A stretch of DNA of 46,700 bases from an uncultured Blautia sp. (GTDB lineage: Bacteria > Bacillota > Clostridia > Lachnospirales > Lachnospiraceae), in assembly GCA_900549015.1 (NCBI GenBank), contig URMH01000020.1:1-46700 (forward strand). The letters are read 5' to 3'. This document shows, in pieces, positions 1 through 7,592 of the stretch. How positions within the stretch are numbered: position 1 is the first letter of the stretch; every line of letters begins with the position of its first letter. The position numbers were made by a program, and so were the translations under genes. The notes below the pieces were generated by a model. That model searched no databases. It was not told the DNA's origin and worked only from the letters and a program-made list of their open reading frames with translations.

Positions 1-886
1 TCCGTTTTATTCTGATAAATATGCAAAAATCGGATTCCAGGTAAGTGAGCTTTTTGATGAAGAATCCTTAAAAGAAAAACTGGCTCGCGTATGTGAGACA
101 AAGAATGTTCTTCTGGATCATCTCTACCATAAACCGCTCTTAAATCCAGATGAGATTTTTGAAGAGCTGATGGAATACAAAAAAATGGTTGCGCCGTATG
201 TGTGCGATGTTTCTCTGTATCTGTGGAATGCACTGAAAGAGGGCAAAGAAGTTCTTCTTGAGGGACAGCTTGGTTCCTTAAAAGATCCAGATCACGGAAT
301 TTACCCAATGGTAACGTCTTCTTCCACACTGGCAGCATATGGTGCGATTGGAGCAGGTGTACCTCCATATGAAATCAAAAAAATCATTACCGTATGCAAG
401 GCTTATTCCAGTGCAGTAGGAGCAGGTGCGTTCGTTTCCGAAATTTTTGGTGAGGAAGCAGACGAGCTTAGAAGACGCGGCGGTGATGGCGGTGAATATG
501 GTGCAACAACAGGACGTCCAAGACGTATGGGATGGTTTGACTGTGTTGCTTCTAAATATGGATGCCGTGTACAGGGAACAACAGATGTTGCATTTACCGT
601 ACTTGATGTTCTGGGGTATCTGGAAGAAATTCCGGTTTGCGTTGGATACGAAATTGATGGAGAGATTACAACAGAGTTCCCGACAACAGCGCTTCTGGAG
701 AAGGCGAAACCAGTTCTCGAGGTGCTTCCGGGCTGGAACTGTGACATTCGTGGAATTACAAAATATGAAGACCTTCCGGAAAACTGCAGAAAATATGTAG
801 AATTTGTGGAAGAAAAAATCGGATTCCCGATCACCATGATTTCCAATGGACCGGGAAGAAATGATATTATTTACAGAAACAAATAA
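1..886 (+). CDS. purA: Adenylosuccinate synthetase, 3' part (5' end outside window)
   Basis: GTP-dependent ligation of IMP and aspartate to adenylosuccinate, the first committed step from IMP to AMP, in the cytosol. The frame is open from base 2, well before the first in-window ATG at 170, so the gene starts upstream and about 295 C-terminal residues are visible. Recognisable blocks are the EGQLG segment, the VTSSSTLAAYGA stretch, GGDGGEYGATTGRPRR (the IMP/GTP-binding region with the GATTGRPRR signature) and the C-terminal PITMISNGPGRND motif that contacts guanine. The C-terminal end looks complete. A strong hairpin follows at 897-924. I see nothing odd in the visible part. Confidence 0.96.
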   Translation, partial: PFYSDKYAKIGFQVSELFDEESLKEKLARVCETKNVLLDHLYHKPLLNPDEIFEELMEYKKMVAPYVCDVSLYLWNALKEGKEVLLEGQLGSLKDPDHGIYPMVTSSSTLAAYGAIGAGVPPYEIKKIITVCKAYSSAVGAGAFVSEIFGEEADELRRRGGDGGEYGATTGRPRRMGWFDCVASKYGCRVQGTTDVAFTVLDVLGYLEEIPVCVGYEIDGEITTEFPTTALLEKAKPVLEVLPGWNCDIRGITKYEDLPENCRKYVEFVEEKIGFPITMISNGPGRNDIIYRNK

Positions 887-896
887 TAAAGTATGA

Positions 897-924
897 TTCA
901 CGCCGGAGTTTTCTCCGGCGTGAA
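897..924 (+). terminator. Perfect 12-bp hairpin after purA
   Basis: The arms at 897-908 and 913-924 (TTCACGCCGGAG and its exact complement) close a TTTT loop. It starts ten bases after the purA stop. The bases that follow (CTGTAT) are not a U-tract, so it may be a weak intrinsic terminator or a 3'-end stabiliser rather than a strong stop. The next gene starts 30 bases on. Confidence 0.6.
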
Positions 925-953
925 CTGTATACAGAAAAAAGAGGAAATATCTT

Positions 954-1769
954 ATGAAAAACTGGAAACGGTTACTGGCAGGAGCCGGTGTGGTCTTTAT
1001 GCTGCTTGCATTTTGTCTTCCCATGATTTTTGCATTTGGCAAGGGAGAAAATTCCGGCAGTCTGTTTTGGGGAGCAATCGGAATTGCGTTTCTTGTTCCA
1101 ATACTAATTTATATGTTCCTGATGGCATATAGAATTTTTGGAAAAAAGGAGAAATCAGTGAACAGCAACGTAGAGAATATTATTTTTGATGTGGGAAACG
1201 TGCTGATGGAGTATGGCTGGGAGCCTTACCTTAAAAACTTTGGATTTCCGAAAGAAAAATATGAAAAAATTGCAGACGCCGTATTTCGAAGCAAAGTATG
1301 GAATGAACAGGACAGAGGCCTTCTTCCGGAAGAGGAGTATATCAGCCAGTATGTAGCGCTCGCCCCGGAATATGAAAAAGAAATCCGGGAAGTGATGGAG
1401 CACAGCCCGGAATGTATGTCTGTCTATGATTATGCAGATACATGGGTAAAGTACCTGAAGGAAAAAGGCTATCACCTCTATGTTCTTTCTAATTACGGAA
1501 GCTATATGCTGAACAAAAACAGAGAACAGATGAGTTTTCTTAAATATATGGACGGTGTTATTTTCTCCTGCGAGGTGAAGCAGGTGAAGCCGGAGCAGGA
1601 AATTTATAAAACTATTTTAAGGAAATACAATCTGAAGCCGGAAAAAACAGTCTTTATTGATGACCGAAAGGATAACTGTGAAGGGGCAGAAAAAGCAGGG
1701 ATTCGTGCGATTCAGTTTAAAAGTTTTAAGCAGGCGGAAGCAGAGCTTGAGAAGCTGGGTGTGAAATAA
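954..1769 (+). CDS. HAD-superfamily phosphatase with N-terminal membrane anchor
   Basis: 271 residues. Residues about 7-30 and 38-58 are two hydrophobic segments; from about residue 70 a subfamily IA HAD fold begins. HAD motif I is FDVGNVL, motif II is VLSNYGS, the motif III lysine lies in VKPEQEIY, and motif IV is FIDDRKDN. The residue two after the nucleophile Asp is Gly instead of the usual Asp, as in the YihX-type sugar-phosphate phosphatases (family knowledge), so a phosphomonoester substrate is plausible but unproven. The start at 954 has only a weak upstream purine run (GAGGAAATATCTT). A second, well-spaced ribosome site and GTG lie in frame at 1147-1160, exactly at the boundary between membrane and HAD parts, so a soluble form may also be made. 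The soluble form alone has the usual length for this family. Confidence 0.8.
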   Translation: MKNWKRLLAGAGVVFMLLAFCLPMIFAFGKGENSGSLFWGAIGIAFLVPILIYMFLMAYRIFGKKEKSVNSNVENIIFDVGNVLMEYGWEPYLKNFGFPKEKYEKIADAVFRSKVWNEQDRGLLPEEEYISQYVALAPEYEKEIREVMEHSPECMSVYDYADTWVKYLKEKGYHLYVLSNYGSYMLNKNREQMSFLKYMDGVIFSCEVKQVKPEQEIYKTILRKYNLKPEKTVFIDDRKDNCEGAEKAGIRAIQFKSFKQAEAELEKLGVK

Positions 1770-1859
1770 TAAAGAGAAGAAGCCCTGCAGACAGAGTATC
1801 ACATGTCCACAGGACTTCAAGGGGAGGATATAAGTATTTCATACCTTGTCTTTTGTACT

Positions 1860-1885
1860 GTTCATTGAAGGGGATTCCAATGAAC
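1860..1885. other. Inverted repeat in the gap before the SEC-C gene
   Basis: GTTCATTG (1860-1867) and CAATGAAC (1878-1885) form a perfect 8-bp stem around a 10-base loop. It lies inside the 260-base gap 1770-2029, which otherwise holds only the promoter at 1942-1970. No U-tract follows. It may be the 3' end structure of the HAD transcript or a protein-binding site; nothing else recognisable was seen in the gap. Confidence 0.35.
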
Positions 1886-1941
1886 ATTTATAGTATAGAC
1901 ATAAATTCTCCTCTTTATACACCAAAATAAAATTTTTTGGT

Positions 1942-1970
1942 TTGTGTTTTTATAAAAAAGATGATATAAT
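1942..1970 (+). promoter_or_regulatory. Sigma-A-type promoter for the SEC-C gene
   Basis: TTGTGT (1942-1947), a 17-base spacer and a perfect TATAAT (1965-1970), 60 bases ahead of the start codon at 2030. Confidence 0.6.
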
Positions 1971-2029
1971 AAGATGGCTTTGATACAAAGCACAAATATC
2001 GATGAAATTTTGGAAAAGAGGATTAAAAA

Positions 2030-2539
2030 ATGAGCGATAAAACTATCTTAGAGCAGTGGCGTTCCATCGCTTACGACCAGCAGGCAGACCACAATAAACT
2101 GCAGAGATTCTGGGCAAATTACTTTAACATTGAAAAAAATATTTATGAGCAGCTTCTTGAGAATCCGGACGAGGCTGTTTCCGGTACAGTAAAAGAGCTG
2201 GCTGAGAAATATGGACAGGAAGTTCTGACAATGGTTGGTTTCCTTGACGGGATCAATGACAGTCTTCTGGTTCAGAATCCCATTGAGACAATGGACGAGA
2301 ACACAAAGGTAAATCTTGCATTTGACAAAGAGCTTCTTTACAAAAACATGGTAGATGCAAAAGCGGACTGGCTTTACAATCTGCCGCAGTGGGACAAGAT
2401 TTTCACTCCTGAGAAGAAAAAAGAGCTTTACATGGAACAGAAAAAATCTGGTACAATCGTAAAAGCACATAAAGTTGGACGTAATGATCCATGTCCTTGC
2501 GGAAGCGGAAAGAAATATAAATTCTGCTGCGGAAAATAA
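2030..2539 (+). CDS. SEC-C metal-binding-motif protein
   Basis: 169 residues. The C-terminus (about residues 149-169) is a canonical SEC-C zinc finger, GRNDPCPCGSGKKYKFCC, the motif that ends SecA and many stand-alone proteins. The N-terminal 145 residues are acidic and helical with no family I can name; related proteins with this layout are widespread in Lachnospiraceae but uncharacterised (general knowledge). A SecA or ribosome-associated role is suggested only by the zinc motif. It has its own promoter and is followed by a terminator, so it seems monocistronic. The start at 2030 is preceded by GAAAAGAGGATT. Confidence 0.75.
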   Translation: MSDKTILEQWRSIAYDQQADHNKLQRFWANYFNIEKNIYEQLLENPDEAVSGTVKELAEKYGQEVLTMVGFLDGINDSLLVQNPIETMDENTKVNLAFDKELLYKNMVDAKADWLYNLPQWDKIFTPEKKKELYMEQKKSGTIVKAHKVGRNDPCPCGSGKKYKFCCGK

Positions 2540-2568
2540 AAAATAAACAGTAATAGAATGACAAATCA

Positions 2569-2597
2569 GGCTGTCGGCAATACCGGCAGCCGTTTTG
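2569..2597 (+). terminator. Intrinsic terminator after the SEC-C gene
   Basis: Arms GGCTGTCGG (2569-2577) and CCGGCAGCC (2583-2591) pair over 9 bp with one G-U, loop CAATA, then GTTTTG. It overlaps the leader of the next gene, whose start is 17 bases on. Confidence 0.7.
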
Positions 2598-2613
2598 TCG
2601 TTATGGAGGAAAT

Positions 2614-3360
2614 ATGGCAAATTTATGTTTTACGGTTGCGATTTTATGCGCTTTGTATTATCTGGGAATTATTGTTTACTCCGGGATTTATACAGATTTT
2701 TCCTGGATATGGCCGGTAGGTGTTGTTTTTCTTGGGGGAAATGGTCTTCTGTTTATCATAAATAAAAAAAATCCAGATTTGTTTTCGGTGTGGATAAAAT
2801 ATACATACAGTATTCTTATTTTTTCATGTATCTGCTTCTTTTTTATGCTTTTTCTCAAGGTGCTCTCCGCTATGAAAGGAAAAGGAAGGGAAAATCTGGA
2901 TTATGTGGTGGTTCTCGGTGCTCACGTAAAAGGTGAGCTTCCTTCCAAAGCTCTTTTAAAAAGACTGGAGGCAGCTCTTGATTATGGAGAAAAGAATCCG
3001 GAAACAAAGCTTGTTTTATCAGGGGGACAGGGATTTGGAGAAAATATTACAGAGGCGCTCTGTATGAAACGGTATCTTGTGAAAAATGGAATTTCTTCTG
3101 ACAGACTGATTTTGGAAGAGAAATCTACAGATACGAGGGAAAATCTAAAATTTTCAGATGAAATGACAGGATGTAAAGAGAAAAAAACAGGGATTTTATC
3201 AAATGATTTTCATGTGTACAGGGCAGTCCGGCTTGCGAAAAAACTGGGGTATGTGTCTCCTGAGGGAATTGCCGCACAGTCGGATCCGTTTATGGAACCG
3301 CACTATATTGTAAGAGAAATATTTGCCCTTGTAAAAGAACAATTAAAAGGAAATATCTGA
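2614..3360 (+). CDS. YdcF-like (DUF218/ElyC-SanA) membrane protein
   Basis: 248 residues. Three or so membrane helices occupy residues about 1-85, then a cytosolic-sized DUF218 domain starts at DYVVVLGAHVKGELPS. The domain carries the family's LKRLEAAL and KLVLSGGQG segments, and the TEAxxMKRYL and STDTRENL blocks. The family (YdcF, SanA, ElyC) is linked to envelope integrity and possibly nucleotide or lipid-carrier chemistry, but the reaction is not established. The start at 2614 is chosen for GGAGG at 2605-2609, four bases before it; an in-frame alternative was not convincing. The T-box promoter of thrS begins 8 bases after the stop. Confidence 0.75.
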   Translation: MANLCFTVAILCALYYLGIIVYSGIYTDFSWIWPVGVVFLGGNGLLFIINKKNPDLFSVWIKYTYSILIFSCICFFFMLFLKVLSAMKGKGRENLDYVVVLGAHVKGELPSKALLKRLEAALDYGEKNPETKLVLSGGQGFGENITEALCMKRYLVKNGISSDRLILEEKSTDTRENLKFSDEMTGCKEKKTGILSNDFHVYRAVRLAKKLGYVSPEGIAAQSDPFMEPHYIVREIFALVKEQLKGNI

Positions 3361-3367
3361 AACGCCA

Positions 3368-3396
3368 TTGACAAACGGAAAAACGGCGTATATAAT
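3368..3396 (+). promoter_or_regulatory. Consensus sigma-A promoter of the thrS leader
   Basis: TTGACA (3368-3373), exactly 17 bases, TATAAT (3391-3396). Both hexamers are perfect, as expected for a transcript whose output is set downstream by attenuation. The predicted start is near 3403. Confidence 0.9.
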
Positions 3397-3402
3397 GTGG
3401 TT

Positions 3403-3647
3403 CAGAACCAAAAGAAAACGCGTAGACGAGACGAGTAGGCTGTGGAACGTTCCAGAGAGAGATGTATTTGCTGGAAGCATCTTATCGGGAAGCAGTTGAA
3501 AACTACCTCTGAGTGGCCCCAATCCGGTCCGGTGATTCCGTTATCATCAATGAAGTGGTTATATTTTGTGAAAACAGATATAGCAAGCAGGGTGGAACCG
3601 CGAGATACTCGTCCCTTACAGTGTATAGCATTGTAAGGGATTTTTTT
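3403..3647 (+). promoter_or_regulatory. T-box leader controlling thrS
   Basis: A tRNA-sensing leader that lets thrS be transcribed when uncharged tRNA-Thr accumulates. Visible parts, in order: the Stem I base with GACGAGTAGG, the apical GCTGGAAGC-type loop near 3471-3479, a specifier region GAAAACTACCTCTGAG in which ACT (3502-3504) and ACC (3505-3507) both read threonine, the downstream GAGTGGCC segment, and the T-box proper AGGGTGGAACCGCG at 3589-3602. The UGGA of the T-box would pair with a tRNA ending UCCA, i.e. discriminator U. The leader ends in the terminator at 3612-3647, which the T-box pairing would disrupt. Confidence 0.93.
3612..3647 (+). terminator. T-box terminator hairpin
   Basis: TCCCTTACA (3612-3620) and TGTAAGGGA (3632-3640) form a perfect 9-bp stem followed by seven T (3641-3647). 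In the antiterminated form the 5' arm region is expected to pair with the T-box bulge segment. Confidence 0.9.
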
Positions 3648-3688
3648 ATTCATCAACAGGGATTTTATAAGAAAAGAAAGGAGACAAT

Positions 3689-5650
3689 ATGATTATTACA
3701 TTAAAAGACGGCTCAAAAAAAGAGTACGAAGAAGCAAAATCAGTAATTGAAATTGCCCAGGATATAAGCGAGGGACTGGCACGTGTAGCATGTGCAGGAG
3801 AAGTAGACGGAGAGGTTGTGGATCTTCGGACTGTAGTAGATAAGGACTGTGAATTGAATATCCTTACTTCAAAAGATGAAAAAGGACTTGCAGCGCTGCG
3901 CCATACAGCGTCACATGTTCTGGCAGAGGCTGTTCAGACTCTTTATCCGGAGGCAAAGGTTGCGATTGGACCATCCATTGATACCGGATTTTACTATGAT
4001 TTTGAATGTCCGCCATTTTCAAGAGAAGACCTTGATGCAATTGAAAAAGAGATGAAGAAAATCATCAAAAAAGGTGCAAAAATTGAGCGTTTTACAAAAA
4101 CAAGAGAAGATGCGGTTGCATTTTTTAAAGAAAAAAATGAGCCTTATAAGGTTGAACTGATTGAAGATTTACCGGAAGGGGAAGAGATTTCCTTCTACTC
4201 TCAGGGAGACTGGGTAGACTTATGTGCAGGTCCGCATCTTATGAGCACAAAAGGAATCAAGGCATTTAAACTTCTTTCCGCATCTGGTGCATACTGGAGA
4301 GGAAGTGAAAAGAACCAGATGCTCACACGTGTTTACGGAACGGCTTACGGTTCCAAAGAGGAACTGAAGGCTCATCTGGAACAGATGGAAGAGGCAAAAA
4401 AACGTGACCACAATAAGCTGGGACGCGAGATGAAGCTTTTTACAACAGTAGATGTGATTGGACAGGGGCTGCCTCTTATTATGCCAAACGGCGTGATCAT
4501 GATGCAGGAAATGCAGAGATGGATTGAGGACGAGGAAGCAAAGAGAGGATATATCCGTACAAAGACCCCTCTTATGGCAAAAAGCGATCTGTACAAGATT
4601 TCCGGACACTGGGATCACTATAAAGACGGAATGTTTGTATTAGGCGATGAAGAAAAGGATAAAGAAGTATATGCTCTTCGTCCTATGACATGTCCGTTCC
4701 AGTATTACGTATATAAAGCAGAGCAGCACAGCTATCGTGACCTGCCTCTTCGTTACGGAGAAACATCTACTTTGTTCAGAAATGAAGATTCCGGAGAAAT
4801 GCACGGTCTGACACGTGTACGTCAGTTTACAATTTCCGAGGGTCACTTAATCGTAAGACCTGACCAGATGGTAAAAGAGTTTAAAGATTGTATTGCTCTT
4901 GCACAGTACTGTCTCCAGGTACTTGGCGTTGAGGAGGATGTAACATATCATCTTTCCAAATGGGATCCGGAAAACAGCGAGAAATATATTGGCGATGCAG
5001 AAGTATGGGAGGAGACAGAAGGACACATCCGTACTATGCTGGAAGAGCTGAATATTCCGTTTGTGGAGGATGTGGGAGAAGCTGCATTCTATGGACCGAA
5101 GGTGGACATCAATGCAAAGAATGTGTATGGAAAAGAAGATACAATGATTACAATTCAGTGGGATGCACTTCTTGCAGAGCAGTTTGATATGTACTATATT
5201 GATGAAAACGGAGAAAAACAGCGTCCGTACATTATTCACCGTACATCTATGGGATGTTATGAGCGTACACTTGCATGGCTTATTGAAAAATATGCAGGAA
5301 TGTTCCCTACATGGCTCTGTCCGGAGCAGGTTCGTGTAATTCCAATTTCTGAAAAATACAGCGATTATGCCTCAAAAGTGGAAGAACAGTTAAAAGAAAA
5401 CGGTATCCGCTGCTCTGCAGACCATCGTTCTGAAAAAATGGGATATAAGATTCGTGAAGCTCGCCTTGCAAGAGTACCGTATATGTTGATTGTAGGTGCA
5501 AAAGAAGAGGAAGAAGGAAAGGTATCTGTAAGAAGCCGATTCCTGGGAGACGAAGGAATGAGAAGCCTGGAAGAATTTATCTCTGCAATTAAAGAGGAAA
5601 TCCGCACAAAAGAAATCCGCAAAATTGAGGTTACAGAAGAGTCCAAATAA
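3689..5650 (+). CDS. thrS: Threonyl-tRNA synthetase
   Basis: 653 residues, full length. It charges tRNA-Thr with threonine and edits mischarged Ser-tRNA. Domains in order: N-terminal TGS (1-62), the editing/SAD region (about 65-235) with HTASHVLAEA, YDF and DLCAGPHL (Cys and His of the editing/zinc site), the class II catalytic core (about 245-535) with motif 2 around RYGETSTLFRNEDSGEMHGLTRVRQF broken into its usual elements, the zinc ligand Cys in RPMTCPFQ, and motif 3 in HRTSMGCYERTLAWLIE (the second half carries the Arg), then the anticodon-binding domain from WLCPEQVRVIPIS to the end. The start has AAAGGAGACAAT upstream. Control is by the T-box leader. A hairpin follows that can serve both convergent genes. 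Confidence 0.98.
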   Translation: MIITLKDGSKKEYEEAKSVIEIAQDISEGLARVACAGEVDGEVVDLRTVVDKDCELNILTSKDEKGLAALRHTASHVLAEAVQTLYPEAKVAIGPSIDTGFYYDFECPPFSREDLDAIEKEMKKIIKKGAKIERFTKTREDAVAFFKEKNEPYKVELIEDLPEGEEISFYSQGDWVDLCAGPHLMSTKGIKAFKLLSASGAYWRGSEKNQMLTRVYGTAYGSKEELKAHLEQMEEAKKRDHNKLGREMKLFTTVDVIGQGLPLIMPNGVIMMQEMQRWIEDEEAKRGYIRTKTPLMAKSDLYKISGHWDHYKDGMFVLGDEEKDKEVYALRPMTCPFQYYVYKAEQHSYRDLPLRYGETSTLFRNEDSGEMHGLTRVRQFTISEGHLIVRPDQMVKEFKDCIALAQYCLQVLGVEEDVTYHLSKWDPENSEKYIGDAEVWEETEGHIRTMLEELNIPFVEDVGEAAFYGPKVDINAKNVYGKEDTMITIQWDALLAEQFDMYYIDENGEKQRPYIIHRTSMGCYERTLAWLIEKYAGMFPTWLCPEQVRVIPISEKYSDYASKVEEQLKENGIRCSADHRSEKMGYKIREARLARVPYMLIVGAKEEEEGKVSVRSRFLGDEGMRSLEEFISAIKEEIRTKEIRKIEVTEESK

Positions 5651-5655
5651 TACAA

Positions 5656-5697
5656 AAATGTACAGCTTCCGTTTATGAGAAGCTGTACATTTCTTTA
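5656..5697. terminator. Bidirectional terminator between thrS and aroE
   Basis: AAATGTACAGCTT (5656-5668) and its exact complement (5680-5692) form a 13-bp stem with an 11-base loop. TTTCTTT follows on the plus strand, and the minus strand reads TTTTTGTATTA after the stem, so both convergent transcripts can end here. Confidence 0.85.
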
Positions 5698-5720
5698 TAT
5701 AAAAAACTGTAAAGACAGAT

Positions 5721-6590
5721 TTAGTCGGCGAAAAATTTTTCTTTAATTGTTTCTGTGGGCATTTCTTTGCCTGTAAAAAGGCGAAATGCCTCCGCACCCT
5801 GGTAAAGAAGCATATACATACCATTAAAAACAGGACAGCCGGCTTTTTCCGCCTCCTGTAAAAGGCGTGTTTTCCGGGGATTGTAAATCACATCGGATAC
5901 GATCAGCTCCGGGCGGAAAAGGGAGGTATCTGTAATAATAGAAGCCTCTGTATTTGGAGCCATTCCCACAGAAGTGGCGTTTACAAGAATGGCGCTTTCT
6001 GATACGGCGTTTTTAAGGGCGTGTAAGTCTTCGTTTTCGTGAAGAAGCACACGGCACGGAAGGGTGCGATTTATGGTATCGGCAAGAGCCTGTGTACGAT
6101 TCCAGAAGCGGCTTGTTCTGCGGGCAAATACATGGATAAGAGAAACTCCGTCAAGGGCAGCCTGGGCACAGATGGCAGTAGCGGCGCCTCCCGCTCCCAT
6201 AAGAGTCATTGTTTTTCCGATAATATCGTGTCCGGCGTCTTTTACAGAGCGCATATAGCCAACACCGTCTGTATTATGACCGATCAGCCTGCCGTTTTCA
6301 TTGACAACGGTATTGACGGCTCCGATCAGCCTGGCAGAGGGAGAAAGTTCATCGAGAAGCTCCACAACCCTGTTTTTACAGGGCATGGTCAGATTAAAGC
6401 CTCTGATGCCGCAGGTCTTTAAGCCCCGGACTGCTTCGGGAAGGGCTGCTTCCGTTACGTCAAAGCAGAGATAAACATAATCAAGAGAAAGCATACGAAA
6501 CGCTTCATTGTGCATGATAGGGGAAATGCTGTGGGAGACGGGGCTTCCGAGAAGTCCTGTAAGTTTTGTGTGTCCTGTTATGTTTGTCAT
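5721..6590 (-). CDS. aroE: Shikimate dehydrogenase
   Basis: NADPH-dependent reduction of 3-dehydroshikimate to shikimate. 289 residues from the chosen start, within the usual 270-290. The open frame extends 28 codons further (to 6674), across the divergent promoter region, but the ATG at 6590 is preceded by GGAGG at a good distance and gives the normal N-terminus (TKLTGLLGSPVSHSISP). Substrate site: SHSISP near residue 20, the catalytic Lys in NLTMPCKN, and Asp in NTDGVGY. The nucleotide site is GAGGAATAI, followed by the Arg pair in ARRTSRF that fits NADP. The C-terminal FNGMYMLLYQGAEAF helix is typical. It is convergent with thrS and divergent from aroD, the preceding pathway step. Confidence 0.95.
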   Translation of the reverse strand: MTNITGHTKLTGLLGSPVSHSISPIMHNEAFRMLSLDYVYLCFDVTEAALPEAVRGLKTCGIRGFNLTMPCKNRVVELLDELSPSARLIGAVNTVVNENGRLIGHNTDGVGYMRSVKDAGHDIIGKTMTLMGAGGAATAICAQAALDGVSLIHVFARRTSRFWNRTQALADTINRTLPCRVLLHENEDLHALKNAVSESAILVNATSVGMAPNTEASIITDTSLFRPELIVSDVIYNPRKTRLLQEAEKAGCPVFNGMYMLLYQGAEAFRLFTGKEMPTETIKEKFFAD

Positions 6591-6677
6591 AAAAAGCCTC
6601 CAATCTGTTGCTGCAGTTTTTAATATTTTATCTTTTGCTACCAATATCTTATTATGAGAAAAAGGAGATGTCAAGAA

Positions 6678-7445
6678 ATGACAAAACCCATTCAGGTAAA
6701 AAATATAAGTTTAGGAGAGGGACTTCCGAAAATTTGCGTGCCTCTTACCGGAAAAACAGAAGAAGAAATTAAAGAAGAAGGAAAAAAAGCAGTGGAAGCA
6801 GGCGCGGAGCTTGTGGAATGGAGAGCTGATTTTTTTGAAGCGCTTGAGAACAGAGAATCTTTGGAAAAAATGCTTTTTTCCTTTTCCGACATATTGGGAC
6901 AGGTTCCCCTTCTTTTCACGATCCGTACGTCAAAAGAAGGGGGAAATCGAGAAATCAGAACAAAAGATTATGTAAACTATAATATGTGGGCGTGTGAAAC
7001 AGGAAAAGCCGATTTTATTGATGTGGAAGCTTTTGGAGATGAGGCTTTAAAAAAGGAGCTGATACGGCGCCTGCAGGAGAAGGGTGCAAAAGTGATCGCT
7101 TCCTACCATGATTTTCAGAAGACAGAATCAAAAGAAGAGCTGAAAAACCGTTTCCGCGCACTTTATCACTCGGGAGGAGATGTTTTAAAAATTGCAGAAA
7201 TGCCTGCAGAGTTTGAAAATACAGCGGATCTGATGCTTGCCTGCAAAGAGATGACAGAGAAAATCGAAAATCCCCTTATCGCCATCTCAATGGGAAACAC
7301 CGGATCTATCAGCCGGATTTCCGGAGAAAATTTCGGCTCCTGCCTTACCTTTGCGACAGTGGGAAAAGCCTCGGCTCCCGGACAGTTTCCGGTAAAAGAG
7401 CTTCGCATGATGATGGAAGCCCTTCATGAAAAAAATAAAGAATAA
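6678..7445 (+). CDS. aroD: Type I 3-dehydroquinate dehydratase
   Basis: 255 residues. It dehydrates 3-dehydroquinate to 3-dehydroshikimate by a Schiff-base mechanism. The start at 6678 is chosen over the in-frame ATG at 6654 because GGAG at 6664-6667 is correctly spaced to it. Family landmarks: VEWRADFFE near residue 40, FTIRTSKEGG near 78, the catalytic His in ASYHDFQKT, the Schiff-base Lys in DVLKIAEMP, and ISMGNTGSISRI then FATVGKASAPGQ near the C-terminus. Its product is the substrate of the divergently encoded AroE. No clear terminator follows; readthrough towards spoIIGA could be cut by the structure at 7527-7592. Confidence 0.95.
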   Translation: MTKPIQVKNISLGEGLPKICVPLTGKTEEEIKEEGKKAVEAGAELVEWRADFFEALENRESLEKMLFSFSDILGQVPLLFTIRTSKEGGNREIRTKDYVNYNMWACETGKADFIDVEAFGDEALKKELIRRLQEKGAKVIASYHDFQKTESKEELKNRFRALYHSGGDVLKIAEMPAEFENTADLMLACKEMTEKIENPLIAISMGNTGSISRISGENFGSCLTFATVGKASAPGQFPVKELRMMMEALHEKNKE

Positions 7446-7466
7446 GGTGACATAATATCAGGAGCT

Positions 7467-7544
7467 TTCGTCGAACTTCGGCGAGAAATTCTTGAGAAAA
7501 GCTCTGCGATTTTGACAAAATATGCACCCCTTATGACCTATAAT
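7467..7544 (+). promoter_or_regulatory. Spo0A-activated spoIIG-type promoter with 0A boxes
   Basis: TTGACA (7512-7517) and TATAAT (7539-7544) are both perfect but 21 bases apart, too far for unaided sigma-A. The B. subtilis spoIIG promoter is the known case of a stretched (22-base) spacer activated by Spo0A-P. Candidate 0A boxes (consensus TTTGTCRAA): TTCGTCGAA at 7467-7475 (8 of 9), TTCGGCGAG at 7477-7485 (6 of 9, exactly one helical turn on), and on the minus strand a perfect TTTGTCAAA at 7511-7519 overlapping the -35. The predicted start is near 7551. Confidence 0.8.
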
Positions 7545-7592
7545 AAATGCACTTACCAAAGTGGAGGATTGACAGGTCATAGGGGGTTTTTT
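7527..7592 (+). terminator. Long inverted repeat plus T-run before spoIIGA
   Basis: CCCCTTATGACCT (7527-7539) and AGGTCATAGGGGG (7574-7586) pair with one bulged base, with a small inner hairpin CACT/AGTG, and are followed by six T (7587-7592) directly abutting the start codon. Transcripts arriving from aroD would contain both arms and could terminate; transcripts from the spoIIG promoter would lack the left arm, which lies in the -10 region. This would insulate the sporulation operon from vegetative readthrough. Confidence 0.5.

Noticed and set aside
278..1042. A 254-codon minus-strand frame opposite purA
   Set aside because: Antisense of purA and the start of the HAD gene; low-complexity Asn/Ser/Cys composition and no promoter or ribosome site.
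6591..6674. The 28-codon N-terminal extension of aroE
   Set aside because: The extension covers the divergent promoter region and overlaps aroD; the ATG at 6590 has the only good SD and gives the family's N-terminus.
7568..7573. A second TTGACA just before the spoIIGA start
   Set aside because: No -10 follows at usable distance before the start codon; the bases downstream are the T-run and coding sequence.
7512..7592. The 27-codon N-terminal extension of spoIIGA
   Set aside because: It reads through the -35 hexamer, the -10 and the predicted transcription start, so it cannot be translated from the sporulation promoter.
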